Below, piece after piece: positions 31,276-42,933 of a stretch of DNA of 64,000 bases (position 1 is its first letter; the number at the start of each line of letters is the position of its first letter). The notes below the pieces were generated by a model. It had not been told where the DNA came from. It saw only the letters and a list, made by a program, of their open reading frames with translations, and made no database searches. The DNA comes from Pyropia haitanensis (lineage: Eukaryota; Rhodophyta; Bangiophyceae; Bangiales; Bangiaceae). The position numbers and the translations under genes were made by a program. Location of the stretch: NCBI GenBank assembly GCA_008729055.1, contig SDUX01000008.1, forward strand, positions 2,232,001 to 2,296,000. Reading direction: 5' to 3'.

Positions 31276-32203
31276 TGTTGGTCAAGAAGACACAACAAGG
31301 AGGGGGGGGGGGTGTGGGGACGCGCTGGGACAGGTGGGGGGAGCACCGGCAGACGCAAGCGGGACGATGGCGGTGGAGACGGGGGAGGGCGCGGCGGCGG
31401 CGCGGCGCCCGCGCCGCCGACGACGCGCGGGATCCGCCGCCCGACGCGGCGGCCGCCCAGACGCTGGGCGGCCGCCACGGACCGCGACGGGCGCGCCGTT
31501 TCAAAAATGGGTGCGGCCGCGTTGGGGGATTGGTATTGCCGTCTTTCTCCATTTTGTCCGATCTGGTCGACGTCAAGAGCCGGGTCCCGCGCTGGTCAAC
31601 TGCGTCTCAGCCATCCATGCAGCCGGATAAAACCGATCGACCCATAGGAAGTTGACCAGACCCAGTCTTGACTTGGATCACATTGGACAACACTGGGACG
31701 ACTGCCATAGCAAACTAGGGGGGGCATCCACCCCGCGCAACCACGGCGGCAGGTGCGGACGCCGCCGCTGTTCAAACGCGCGCCGCCCACGGCCGCCGCG
31801 CGTCCGCAACGTGTCTGTGGTTGGCGCCCACGGGGGCGGGGGGCGGGACACGGCCGCCGCCGCGCGGCCGCCGCGCCGCCGCCGCGGCGCGCGGCCGTCG
31901 GCGCCCCCCCCGTGCCTCCTCCGCGGCCGCCGCGGCCCGCCGCCGCCGCCGCCGCCGCCGGCCGTCCCCGTGCCGCCACCCGCGGCGGCTCGTGCCTGGG
32001 GCTGGCCCCCACCGCGGCGGCCGCGGGCGCGCCCGGTGCGGCCGCCCCCGCGGCGGCGGCGCCCGCACCCCCCTCGCCCGGCCGCCCGGCCGGCGGCGGC
32101 GGCTCGTCGGCATCCGCCCCATCCCCTCCTCCCCCACCCCCCCCCCCTCCCGTCGACCCTCCCCCCCCCGCTGGCGCAGGGGCACCGCCCCCGAGTCACG
32201 GCC
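31276..32203. promoter_or_regulatory. Divergent promoter between TRM1 and the dynein LIC-like gene
   Basis: About 930 bp between two opposed ATGs. The middle (31495-31745) is distinctly less GC-rich than its flanks and has ATTGG motifs at about 31528 and 31684, that is, CCAAT boxes on the minus strand. No TATA box stands out. The right part is C-rich. Confidence 0.45.
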
Positions 32204-32322
32204 ATGGCGGTCGCCACCCCCCCCCCCCGGCCACCCCCCCCCACCCCCCCCGGCCGGCGCGTCCCCCCCCACCATCCTCGTCACCCCCGCGGCCGTCGCC
32301 GCCGCCATCCTGTGCCCGCCCC

Positions 32323-32356
<34 letters not shown>

Positions 32357-32390
32357 GACGCCGTCGGCGGTGCGGGCGGGCGTCCTCGCC

Positions 32391-32425
<35 letters not shown>

Positions 32426-32473
32426 CCAGGCGCCCCCACCGACCGCCGACGCCCGCAACGGCGACGGCGGCTG

Positions 32474-32529
<56 letters not shown>

Positions 32530-32803
32530 CCGCCGCCGCCGCCACCGCCGATGTGTTGGTCCTCGCGGGGCCGCCGTCGGCAGCCGCGGCGGTCGCGGCG
32601 CGCCTCGGCTGTACGCTGCGGCCCGGCGGTGGCGGGGCGGCAGCGCCGACGGCGGCGGCGGTGCCGCCGGCGGGGGGGGCGACGGACGCGGCGGCAGCGT
32701 CCGCGGCGGCAGCGCCGACGGCGGCGGCGGCGGCGGCGGCGCCCGTCCACCCCGGCGCGGTGGTGGTGGCCGAGGTGGACCTGACGGGCGGCGGTGGCGG
32801 CGA

Positions 32804-32835
<32 letters not shown>

Positions 32836-32917
32836 GGCGGTGGTGGGTGCCCTCCCCCCCCCGCTGGTCGCCCTCGTCCACGCCGTCGAGGCGGCGGTGG
32901 CGGTGCTGGGCGCCCCT

Positions 32918-32954
<37 letters not shown>

Positions 32955-33353
32955 TGCGCGCCGCGGCCGCCGCCACGCCCGGCGCGGCGGCGGTTGCGCG
33001 CGGCGGCGGCGGCGGCGGCGCGGGCCTCGGCGTGCCCGTCCTCGTCGTCGGTGTTGTCGACGCGGCGGTGCGGCTACGGGCGGCCGCCGGCGGGGGGACG
33101 GGGCGGGGGCGGGCGGACGGCGAGGACGGGGACGAGGAGGAGGCGGAGGAGGAGGGGGAGGCGGCCGCCGCGGCGCGCCTCGTCGCCGCCCTCCGGGGGG
33201 TGTGCCTGGGGCGCCTCGGGGGGGCGGGGCTGGTGTTTGTGGCGCGCCCGCCCGTGGGGGCGGCCGACGCCGACGACGGCTCCGCCGCGTGGGGCGAGGA
33301 CGCCGACGATGGTGGTGAGTCGGAGGGGGGGGGGGGGATGCCGACAGCGACGA

Positions 33354-33389
<36 letters not shown>

Positions 33390-33623
33390 CGGCGGCGGTG
33401 GCGGCAGCCGCCGCCGGCCGCTCCGGCCGACCGCCGCGGCCGCGGCGGCCGCCCGCGCGGCACGCCTCTGCGCGTACGTGCACGCGCTGGCGACGGGGGG
33501 GCCGGCGGCGGCGGCGGCGGCCGACGCGGCCGCCGCCGCGTGGCGCCGCCGCCGCCGCCGCCGGGGGGGTGAGGGGAGCGCCGACGCGGCCGCCGCCGCG
33601 GCCGCCGCTGGCGGCGCGGATGG

Positions 33624-33654
<31 letters not shown>

Positions 33655-34485
33655 GCCGCGGCCGCGAGCAACCGTGTCGCGGGCGCCCCCCCTGGTGGCT
33701 CCCCCGCCGCCGCCCCCGCCGTGACAATGGCGTACCGCCGCGCCGACGGGCGGCTGCCCTTCCTCCCCGCCGGCTGGGACAGCCCCGTGCGGCTGGCGGC
33801 GTCGCTCGCGGCGGCGGGCCTCCCGCCGCTGCGCGTCGACGAGCTCGCCGCCGCGGCCGACGCGGCCGCCATTGGCGCCGCGCTCGCGCCGCTGCTGCCG
33901 CCGCCGCTGCCGGCACGGGCGGCGGCGGCGGCCGCCGCCGCCGCCACCACCACTACCACGGCCGCCGCCGCCGCCGCCGACGCCGCCGCCGCCACCGCCG
34001 ACGGCGCTGCCGTCGATACCGCCGATACCGCCGGTACCGCCACCGCCGCCGCCGCCGCCGCCGCCACCGCCGCCGCCGCTGCCGCCGACGCCGACGCTGC
34101 CGCCGCCGCCACGGTGGACACGGACGGCGAAGAGACAGAGGCGGCGTTTGTGGACCGCTTCGCGGCGGCCGCCGCGGCGGCCGCGGCGGCCGCGCCGCCG
34201 CCCGGCGCGGCGGCCGCCGCCGACGGCGGCGTCACGGCGGCGGCCGCGGCGGCTGGCGGCGGGGTGGGGCCCGTCGGCGGCGCCACGCCGGCCGCCGCGG
34301 CGGCGGCGGCCGCGGCGCGCGGGCGGCGGCTGACGATTGGGGGCCTGCGGGAGGCGTCCGAGGCGGGCGCCGCCGCCGCGGCGGGCGCCAAGGGCCGCGC
34401 CGGCCGCCCGGGGGGGGGGGGGGGGCGCCGCAGCAGCCACTCTGCGTTTTTCGCGCGCCTGCTGTCGCGGACGAGCAGCGGGTGA
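32204..34485 (+). CDS. Dynein light intermediate chain-like protein
   Basis: Resembles the GTPase-like light intermediate chain that links cytoplasmic dynein to cargo adaptors. Blocks in order: DVLVLAGPPSAAAAVAARLG (about 32560, the P-loop position, but lacking the GxGKT), VVVAEVDLTGG (about 32765), LVALVHAVEAAVAVLG (about 32865), GVPVLVVGVVDAAVRL (about 33036), RGVCLGRLGGAGLVFVARP (about 33200), LCAYVHALATGG (about 33465), then RADGRLPFLPAGWDSPVRLA (about 33750), which matches the FIPAGWD signature of DYNC1LI. The tail ends HSAFFARLLSRTSSG, like the adaptor-binding helix region. Frame changes are needed in C runs near 32217-32260, at 32854-32862 (9 C) and 33325-33337 (13 G). Gly/Ala runs expand every loop. 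The family call rests on motif order, not an alignment. Confidence 0.6.
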
Positions 34486-34734
34486 GGGGCGGTTGGTGGG
34501 GGGGGGGGGGGGGGGGGGGTGGTCTGGGGAAGCGTGCCACGGGGGTACACGAGGGGGACGCGGGGGGGGATTGGCGGGGGCGGGATGGATGTGGGAGAGT
34601 GGGGGGGTGGGGGGGGTGGGGGGGGGTGCCACAGGCCACACCAAGACGGGTTGGGGACCCGCCGACAAGGGGCGGGGGACCCCCCCCGCTGTCTGCCAGA
34701 GCTCCGCCCCGGCCGCAGCCGCCGTGGCCAGCCT

Positions 34735-35001
34735 TTACTGCTCCTCTCTGGGTGTGTTTTGCCGCGCGCCGCGGTCTTGGACAGACGCGCCGGTGAGGTG
34801 TACGCCCCCGTCGGGCGCTGCCGTCCCGGCCGCGCTGCCGTCGCGGCAGCGCAACGTGCTCCCGCGGGGTCCTCCATCCCGAGCGGCGTCTGCAGGGGCG
34901 CCCTCCCCGGCGCCCCCCCCCCCCCGCTCTCCCCCCTGCCCCCCCCCCCCGCAGCATCCCCCCCCTCCTCCCCTCCCACAGCGCCCGCGCCGGGGGCGGC
35001 G

Positions 35002-35033
<32 letters not shown>

Positions 35034-35201
35034 GGCAGCCCGCTCCGCCGCGACGCGCGCGCGCTTGCGCGCGTTGGCCGCCGCCGCGGAGCGGCGGTTG
35101 CGGAGCACCCGCGCGCGCTCCCGCTCGTCGGTCAGGGCGGCGGCGTCGACGTTGCGCCGCCGCCGCCGCGGTGGGGGGGGGGCCACCACCCACCGGCCGC
35201 G

Positions 35202-35256
<55 letters not shown>

Positions 35257-35339
35257 GGGGGGGGGGGGGGGGCCTGGCGCGACGGACACCCCGCCGAGTA
35301 GTGTCATGACCCGTGGTGGTGGGCGGGACGGCGGCAGCC

Positions 35340-35377
<38 letters not shown>

Positions 35378-36337
35378 CGTGGCGGCGGCGGCGGCGACGG
35401 CGGCGGCGGCACCGCGGCGCGCGCCGCCGCGGCGCGCGCCGCCGCGGCCGCCGTCAGCACCGTGGCGGCGGCCGCGGCCGGCGGCGGGGCGACGCCCAGC
35501 CGGAGGGCGCCCGGGTGGACGCGGCGGCCCAGCGCGGCCGCCGCGGCCGCGCGCAGCCGACACGCCATGCCCACCCCCGCCGCGGCGGACGTGTAGACGG
35601 TCGGCGGCAGCAGGCGGCCGCCGCCGCGGCCGTCGTCCTCCATCGCCGACACGCCAAACGTGCCGAGGCCGCTGACCGCCGCGGCGAGCGCGCCGACCGC
35701 GCCGGCGGGGGGGGTGGCGCGCCACGCCGCGGGCCACGCGGCGGTCCGCTGCATCCGGGACACGGTCCGGTCGGTGAGGTGGAGGGCGCCGCGGCGGCGG
35801 CGGCCGCGGCGGCCGCCGCCGCCGCCGCCGGTCGTGCCGCGCGCGGGCGGCGGCGACGGCGGCGGCTCGACGAGGCGGGCGGCGCTCCAGCGGAGCGTGT
35901 CGGGCCGGTCGCTGTTGGCGTCGAGCACAAACGCGTCGTACGTGATGGCGCGGCCGGCGGCGGCGTCCGCGACCGGCGGCGCCCCCCCCAGGAGAAACTC
36001 CCCCGTGTGGGTGTCGTACGCAAAGCGGCCGGCGGGGGGCATGGCCCAGGCGCCACCCGTCAGGGGCGTCACCAGGTTGTGGAGCTCCTCAAAGACCGCC
36101 GCGCCGAGGAGGACGCCCTCCCTATGGTCCATCGCGACGGGCACGTACAGGGTGGACAGGAGGAAGACGCACGGGCCGACGGCCGCGGCGGAGGGGGCGG
36201 CGGCCGCCGCCGCGGCGGGCCCGCCGCCGTCGTCGCCGCCGCCACCGCCGCCGACGAGGTAGGACGCGCAGTCGACGGCAAACGACGAGGCGAGCGCGGC
36301 GGGCGTGGCGCCCGCGGTGACCGCCGCCGCCGTCGCG

Positions 36338-36372
<35 letters not shown>

Positions 36373-36484
36373 CGCCGGCGGCGGCGCCAGCCGCAGCAGC
36401 GCGGCGGGGCCCATCCACGCGGCCGCCGCGGCGGAGCGGCGGAGGAGGGCGAGCTCGGGGAGGGCCGCCGTCGCCGCGGCGGCA

Positions 36485-36522
<38 letters not shown>

Positions 36523-36526
36523 GGCG

Positions 36527-36558
<32 letters not shown>

Positions 36559-36657
36559 GGTGCCGCCGGGCGTGTCGCCGCCGCCGCCTGGAACGCCGAG
36601 CGGGCGTGGCGGAAAGGCGGGCGCAAACGCGCTGAGCGCCGCGGCGACGGCGGCCAT
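34735..36657 (-). CDS. Unknown protein with C-terminal bZIP-like basic region
   Basis: From the ATG at 36657 the protein has poly-Ala runs and a segment of unknown fold: ASSFAVDCASYLVGG, CVFLLSTLYVPVAMDHREGV, FEELHNLVTPLTGGAW, AITYDAFVLDANSDRPDTLR, SRMQRTAAWPAAW. After MTLLGGVSVAPG (35307; could also be a separate start) a frame change in the G run at 35258-35273 leads to LTDERERARVLRNRRSAAAA followed by NARKRARVAAER, which fits a bZIP basic region (N-x7-R). Leucines at heptad positions are missing: the sequence passes into a run of about 15 alanines. The end is uncertain; one frame stops at 34735 after RQNTPREEQ. If real it would be a nuclear DNA-binding protein. The N-terminal region is not recognised. 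Confidence 0.5.
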
Positions 36658-37837
36658 GTCCGCGGCGGTGAGGGGGCCGGGGGGGGTAACGCCGTGGGGA
36701 TCCCCCCGGGGGGGGGACCGCCGCCATCGCCGCCGCCCGCCCGCCCCACGCAGGGGGTGCGCCCGGGCGAGAGCGTAGGGGGGGGGGACGCGGCGGGCCC
36801 AGAGACCAGAGGGGAAGGCGGGGGGGGGGGTGGCGCGGGGGGGGGGGGGCCTTGGGGACGCTGCGTGCACCAGGGGGGGGGGGCAAAGCGGGCCACTCGA
36901 GGCGGCGTGCAGCGTGGGCAGGGGGGGGGGGGGGGGGGGGGGGGGAACCCGTGCGGACAGCGGGGCAACGCCGCGGCCGGGGGGAACGGGGGACGCCGGC
37001 GGCACGCGCCACCGCGATAGAGGGCGTGGGAGGCGGCGGGGGGGGGGGGGGACGCCGCCACGCGCGTGGCGGGTGCGCACGGCGGCTCGCCACGGCGGCG
37101 GCCGCGGCGACCGCCGGCACCGCTACGGCGGGGGGGGCGCGCGCCCGCGCCGCTGGCAGGGCGGCGACCCCCCCCCGCACAGGCGGCCGCCGCCCGTGCC
37201 GCCGGCGGCCGCCGCCGCCGCGGCCGCCGCGCCGCGGCGGCGCTGCCGCGCCGCCGCCATCACCGCCGATGCGTCATGGGCGGCGCGTCTCGCGCGGGGG
37301 AGCAGCCGCCACCGCGGCGGGGTGTGGTGTGGTGGTGGTGGCCGCGCCGCCGGCGGCCGTGCGCGGGGGTGCGCTGCGGACGAGGCGGGGCGCGCCGCGG
37401 GGGTGTCAGGCCGCCGGGCGCGCCGCGCGGGTGGTCGCCGCCGGTCGGCCGCGGTGGCACCGCACGCGCGCGCAGGGGAGTAGGGGCAGGAGGGCCTGCG
37501 CTCCCCCCGCCCACGGGGTGGGTGGGAGGGGTGGTGAGAGCGGGGGAAAAAAAAAAGGGAGGAGGGCGAGTGGCTGAGGGGGTGGGCGGCTGAGGGGGTC
37601 GGCCGATGCGGGTGGGAGCGGACCCGGCTCGATGACGCTCTGCTGGACGCCCGCCCGTCCCGCCCCCTCTTTGTTCCTGCCGGATCTGGATGGGAGGGCG
37701 GGTCTCCCCGTCGCCCGACCGACACCCACCCGCCGCCAGCGCCGCTCGCACAGTGACAGCCACCGCCCTCCCGCGGCGGCGACCCGCTGCGCGTGCCGCC
37801 CGGGTGCGACGCGCGGCGTGCCGCGGACGGCGGTGGC

Positions 37838-37871
<34 letters not shown>

Positions 37872-37882
37872 CGCGCCGGGCC
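36658..37882. other. GC-rich region, no gene assigned
   Basis: Dominated by GGC/GCC repeats and G runs (for example about 36922-36945). A short A run at about 37549-37559 breaks the pattern. No conserved frame is seen; upstream sequence of the bZIP-like gene. Confidence 0.4.
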
Positions 37883-39288
37883 CTATCGCAGCGACCGCCG
37901 CGGCCGGCGGCGGGCGGCGGCGGCGGCGGGCGCGGCCGGCCGGGCGACGCGGATGGGCGCCTCCCGCCCCCCGCCGCGGCCCGTCGTGTTTCCACACGGG
38001 CGGCGGGGCGGCCGGGCCGCCGCGGGGGAGCAGCGGCCGCTCTGACCGCTCTGGCCGCCGCCGCCGCCGCCGCCGCCGCCGCGCGGTGCGGCGGGGAGGG
38101 TGGCGGCCGCGGCAACGGCCCGCGCTGCGCAACGCGGCGGGCAGGAGCGCAGGCCGCCGCGGCGTTTTACCCCCCCTCGCTGCGACGCCATCCCGCCTCC
38201 CCCCCCCCCCCCCCCAACACCTCTCCCCGGTTCGACCGCCCACCGGCGGCGCGGCACGTTACGCGCTCCCCCCCCCCCCCCCCCCCCCCCCTTGGGCGTC
38301 CCCCCCAGGCGACCGTCAAACTCGTGCAGCCCGTCGGCGCCCTCCCGCGCCGCCGCCTCGGTCGCCACCTCCTCCTCCCACGCGCGGGGCAGCCGCAGCC
38401 CCCCCCGCACCGCGTCCGCCGCGGCGGCGTCCCGCTCCGCCGCCGCCGCCGCCGCCGCCGCGGCCTCCCCCGCCACCGCGTCGGCGACGCTGGCCGCCGC
38501 GGCGGGCGGCCCCACGCGGCGGCCCACCGCGGCGGCCGCAGCCGCGACCGCGGCGGCGTAGGCGGCGAGGGCGGCCCATCCCCCCCCCGCCCCCCCCCCC
38601 CCCTCCCCCGCGGCGGCGCCGACCAGGCCGACCGCCGCCACCCCGCCACCCGTCAGCCCGCCCGTCGCCGCCGCGGCAACCGCGTAGGCGAGGCCCGCCG
38701 CGACGCCCGCCAGCGGCGCCGGCACGTCAATCGCGGCGGCGAGCGCGGCAAACGCGGCGTAGGTGGCGGCGAGGGCGGGCGCGCCGGCGGCAGCCGCCAC
38801 CGCGGCGGGGAGGAGGTCCGCCGCCGCGACGGCCGGCGGCGGCGGCGGCGGCGGCGGCGCCGCGTCGCCGTACGCCGTGGGTGTGCCGCGCGTGCCGGGC
38901 GGGCGGGGGAGGAGGGGGGCCCTCGCGGCACGGCGGAGGGGGTAGAGGGGGGACGCCACCACCGCCGCGGCGGGGCGCGTCGGGGGGGGGGGGGGGGCGG
39001 CCGCCCGCCGGCATCGCCACCCCCGCCGTCGCCGCCGCCATTGCCGCCGCCGCCGACGCTGCCGCTGTCACCGCGGGGGGAGTCCCCGCCTGGGGGGGGA
39101 GGCGTCGCCGCCGCGGCGGGCACCGCCGCCCGCCGGTGGCGGCCGGCGGGCGCGCCGCGCGCGGCCACGCCGCGGCGGCGGGGAGGGGCGGGGCGGCCGC
39201 GCGCGGCAGGCAGCCGCTGGCCAGACCAGACGCTGAGGGTGGACCCCAGGGGTGACGGCACAAAGGCGACGGTCGGGATGGTGTCCAT
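37883..39288 (-). CDS. Plastid-type multi-helix membrane protein
   Basis: The ATG at 39288 gives MDTIPTVAFVPSPLGSTLSV, a red-algal-style transit peptide with an early Phe, then Arg/Ala/Pro-rich sequence and a Gly/Asp linker. The frame changes in the G16 run at 38982-38997. Afterwards LYPLRRAARAPLLPRPPGTR and TPTAYGD lead into three or four Ala-rich hydrophobic stretches ([64 protein letters not shown]), followed by a soluble Ala/Glu-rich tail with LPRAWEEEVATEAAAREGAD and HEFDGRL. The frame stays open in G-rich sequence to 37883, so the true end may lie nearer 38300. No family is recognised; a plastid inner-membrane or thylakoid protein is the likely class. Confidence 0.55.
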
Positions 39289-41005
39289 GACGGCTGTGGG
39301 GGCGGGAGGGAGAACGTGGGGGGGGGTGCGGGGACGGTCGGGTGGTGGGGCGTGTGGTGTGGAGGGCGGCGGAGCCTGTGAGGAAAGCTGAACGTGCACC
39401 ACGAGCGCATCGTGGGAAAGTGTCTCTCGGCTTTCTATCAGGATATCGACTATTGCTCAAGCCATTTCCGAGATCTCCAAGATGCATCGAACGAACAAAC
39501 ATCCACGTCCGACTTGGAGAAGTAAAGTTCGTTAGATAAATGTGGACACAAAAATGCACTTGAAAATGTCAAGTGCGGTAGATCAAAGGCATGCACACCA
39601 AAATGCATGCGAAGGAAGGAAGCCGACGGAGGACGGGTGCCTGCGCTGACAACCTGGGGGGCGGCGACGACGGTGGGGGGGGGAGGCCGGCGCGGCACTG
39701 GGAAGCGGCGGCCCCGCCAGACGCCAGAGCCGATCCCACCCCGCATGACCAGCCCCCACGCAGCGTCGGTGCCGACCGCGGCGGCACGACGATGGTCAGG
39801 CACGGGTGGGGGGAGAGGGGGAGGAGCATGGCGGGGCGAGGACAAGAGACAAAAAAAAAGAAAAAAAAAAAAAAGGGGGGGGGAAGGGGGTGCCCTCTCG
39901 GGCCGTCGCGACCGCCAGCGGCGGCAGGGGCGCGCGCCGCACCACCCGCGTCGCGCCCGCCCCCCCATCGTCCCGACGCCACCACACGCCCCCCCCCTCG
40001 TCCCGACTCCTCTGCCGCGCGCCCCAATAAAAATAAAAACCAACAGCGCATAAAAAAAAAACGACGCCCGCCAACACCGCCCGCCCGACCCGCTCCCCCC
40101 TCCCACCTCCACTTCTTCCCCCCCCAGCTCCCCCTGCCCCCGCCCGGGGATGCCGCGCACGACAGCGGGAGGCTCTTCCAGGACGCAGATCGGCGACGCC
40201 CGCATGGCCGCCCACGTCGCCGCACACGGCCGCCCCCCGCACCATGGGCGCAACCGCTACAGCTGGTCAGCGCCACCCCTGCCACCCCCATCGACCGTCG
40301 TGGCGGTGACAGCGGTCCAGGCGGAAGCGGAAACGGAACACACAGACAGCCACCTCAACACCGTCGCCCAGCGTCGCCAAATGGTGCCTCACGGCAGCGC
40401 CACCACCCCCAACCTCAACCGCCACCGAGCCAGCCGCGAGCACTTGCCACTGGCCCCCACGGGGAGCGGCGAACAGGTGTCACAGACCCCACACGCGCGT
40501 GTGGTGAGGTGGGCCACAGCGACAGCCGCAGCCACAGCGGCAGCCGCCAGCGGGCAGTCTGGCACCCCGTGTCGACGCGACCGCCACGGCCACACGCCGT
40601 GGCGATGGCACCAACGGCGCGGGAAGCGACGGGGCCGGCAAGGATCGCCGCGCAGGGAGGCGGCGCGTCGAAAAAGAAAAAAAAGCGCCGCCCAGGTAAC
40701 AGCGGCAGGCCGGCGGCCACCGCCTCTCAACGGCACAAACGGTGCCGCCTAGGGCGAGACCAGAGCCACCAGTGGCAGCCACGCGTCCGTCCACCAACAC
40801 CAAGGACGCCCCCCAAGCCTCGATCACAGCCGCTCCGCACCCCACCGAGCAGCAAACGCAGCACCGATCGCGGGCGGTCCAATCTCCGCACTCCCCCCCA
40901 CCGCACGAGCCAGGCAGATGGACGCCTGTGGTCTGGCCAGCCTGCCCCACCCCTCGCCCAACCTCCCCGCCTGCCGCCCCCAGCCCCGCATCTACCGACG
41001 ATCCC
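39289..41005. other. Intergenic, no gene seen
   Basis: AT-richer patch at 39400-39620, A-rich runs at about 39848-39875 and 40027-40062, otherwise C-rich. No conserved frame on either strand. Holds the promoter of the plastid membrane protein and the 3' flank of the kinase. Confidence 0.5.
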
Positions 41006-42933
41006 CTAGGCAGGCGCCGTGTTATCCCGGTAGACCGACTCAAGCAGAAATACCAGGTTGCGCAGGCCGAGCGCGTAGCCCTCATCCATCGCCCCTCGGC
41101 TGGGCTGCGTGTGCGCAAAGTCAATCATCCGCACGTCCGTGTGGACGGGGGGGCCCGTCGGCGGCGTGCCGTCGTCACCGGCGCCGCCGGCGTGGCCATT
41201 GCCAACGGGTGGTGGCGGCGGCGGGGGGGGTCCCCTGCTGGCGCCCGTCGCCGCCTCATCGCCCTCATAAATAAGCAAAATGGAGGAAGAGTAAAAGTTG
41301 AACGTCCGCTGCTCCTCAACGTCGGCGAGCAGCGCCCTCAAGCGTGCGATAATCGCGGCCAGCGCCGGGCGCCGCAGCGCGGCGCCGTCGTGGAAAAAGT
41401 GGGCCAGCTCCCCCGCCAGCTGCGGCTCCCGTAGCCGCCGCCCGTGGTACTTGTCCCGAAAGAGCAGCGTCCCGCGGGTGGCTTTGTACACCTGCGAACC
41501 CGTCACGCGGATGCCAACGGTGGCCGACGTGGTCGCGGCCGCCTTGCGGATATGCCGCGCCCGCTTCTCCGCCGACGCGTCATCGTCATAGTGACGGACG
41601 CCCACCTTGATGTCCATGATGCACGGGTACGTGTAGCTGGCGACCAGGTCCTCCATCACCAGCGAGCCAGTCGGGTCCACGTCGGGGGACACGCGCGGCA
41701 CCCGCGCGGGCGGCACCGCCGACGCGTCTGCTGGCGCGTCCGCGGCGCCACTGGGCGACGGCGCGTCCGCGGCCGCCCCCACCGTCGGCAGCCGCGGGGA
41801 GGTGGAGCTGCTCGTCCCTCCCACCGACGCCCCCCCGCCCCCGTCAGACGCGTCGTCGCCTCCTCCCCCCCCCGCCTCCCCTGGTCAGCCGCCGCCGCGG
41901 CGGCCGCCGCCGCGTCGGCAGCCTCGGCGGCGGCCGCCGCCGCGGCGGCCGCCTCCCGCCGCGCCGCCAGCGTCTGCATCCGCTCCGCCCACGGGGAGAT
42001 GGTGGCCACCCGCACGGCGCGGCGGAGGCGGGCGGCGGGTCCGAGCTCCACCTCCTCCCGCGCCGCCGCCACAGCGGCAGCCGCCGCCTCCCGCGCGGCG
42101 GGCGAGTCGTCCACCAGCTGACCGGGCGCAACGTCCGGGTTGGCCGACGACGCCATCGCCGACGACGCCATCGCCACCACGTCGCTGTCCCAGGTGAGGG
42201 GCACGCGGGGCGCGGGGGGCGTCGCCGGCACGCCCGCCGACACTGCCCCGTCATGCGCGGCGGCGACCGAGGTGGCAGCCGTCGCCGCAGCCGCGCTGTC
42301 ATCGTCCGCGGGCGGCACCGCGCCCCCTGTCGACGCAACGGCAGCCGCCGCCGACGCTGCCGCGGCGGCCGCCGCCGCGGGCGACGCCCCCCCCGCTGCA
42401 GCCTTGGCCGCCTCTGCCGCGGCGGCCACCCGCCTCGCCTCGTTGACGCCGCCCGGCGGCGCCGCCGGCGTCAGGCCCACCGCGGCCACGCCCGCCGCCG
42501 CCGCATCGACTGCCGCCGCCCCCGCCGCCGCTGCGCCGCGCGCGGCCGCCGCCGACGGCGGACGGTAGACGCCGTAAAAGCGGGGCGTGGCGGCACGGAG
42601 CCAGCGGAGCGCCGGTCCCGTCGCCGCGTCGTCCCACAGACGGGTGTAAAAGGCGAGCTCCTTACGCGACAGCGGCTTGAGCAGCCGTCCGCCCAGCGAA
42701 ACCATCGCGCCGTGGCCGCCCACTTGGTGGGGGTATGGCGCGGGGGCGCTCCCGTCGGTGGTGGCACCGCCGCCGCCGGCACCGCCGGCACCCCCATTGG
42801 GGAGGGGCGGCAGCGGGTGGGGGGTAGGATGGCCACCGGTGGCACCCGCCGGGCCGGCCGCCTCGTCTTGGACGGCCGCCCCCGCGGCGGTAGTGGCGGC
42901 CGCCGCCGCGTCTTCGCGCGGCGAGGCACTCAT
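41006..42933 (-). CDS. Inositol polyphosphate kinase (IPK2/IPMK family)
   Basis: Phosphorylates inositol phosphates with ATP in inositol polyphosphate signalling. The ATG at 42933 gives MSASPREDAA. The N-lobe has YPHQVGGHGAMVSLGGRLLK and AFYTRLWDD ending PRFYGVY. After a long insert the C-lobe has LVMEDLVASYTYPCIMDIKV, with the family motif PxxxDxKxG at about 41601-41627, then FRDKYHGRRL, FNFYSSSILLIYEGD (SSLL motif, about 41263-41295), and the metal-binding MIDFAHT (about 41110-41130), closing with GYALGLRNLVFLLESV. The insert of about 270 Ala/Pro-rich residues lies between the N-lobe and the VMEDL strand. The frame breaks inside the insert at the C9 run 41865-41873. Whether it acts mainly on IP3, IP4 or IP6 cannot be told. 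Confidence 0.88.

Noticed and set aside
32196..35189. Very long minus-strand frame of nearly 1,000 codons
   Set aside because: Only its first part (bZIP-like region) looks real. The rest is the antisense of the dynein LIC-like gene and is open simply because stops are rare at this GC content.
39569..40291. Minus-strand frame with a hydrophobic FFFMRCWFLFLL segment
   Set aside because: The hydrophobic residues come from A runs read in antisense; there is no conserved sequence and no supported start.
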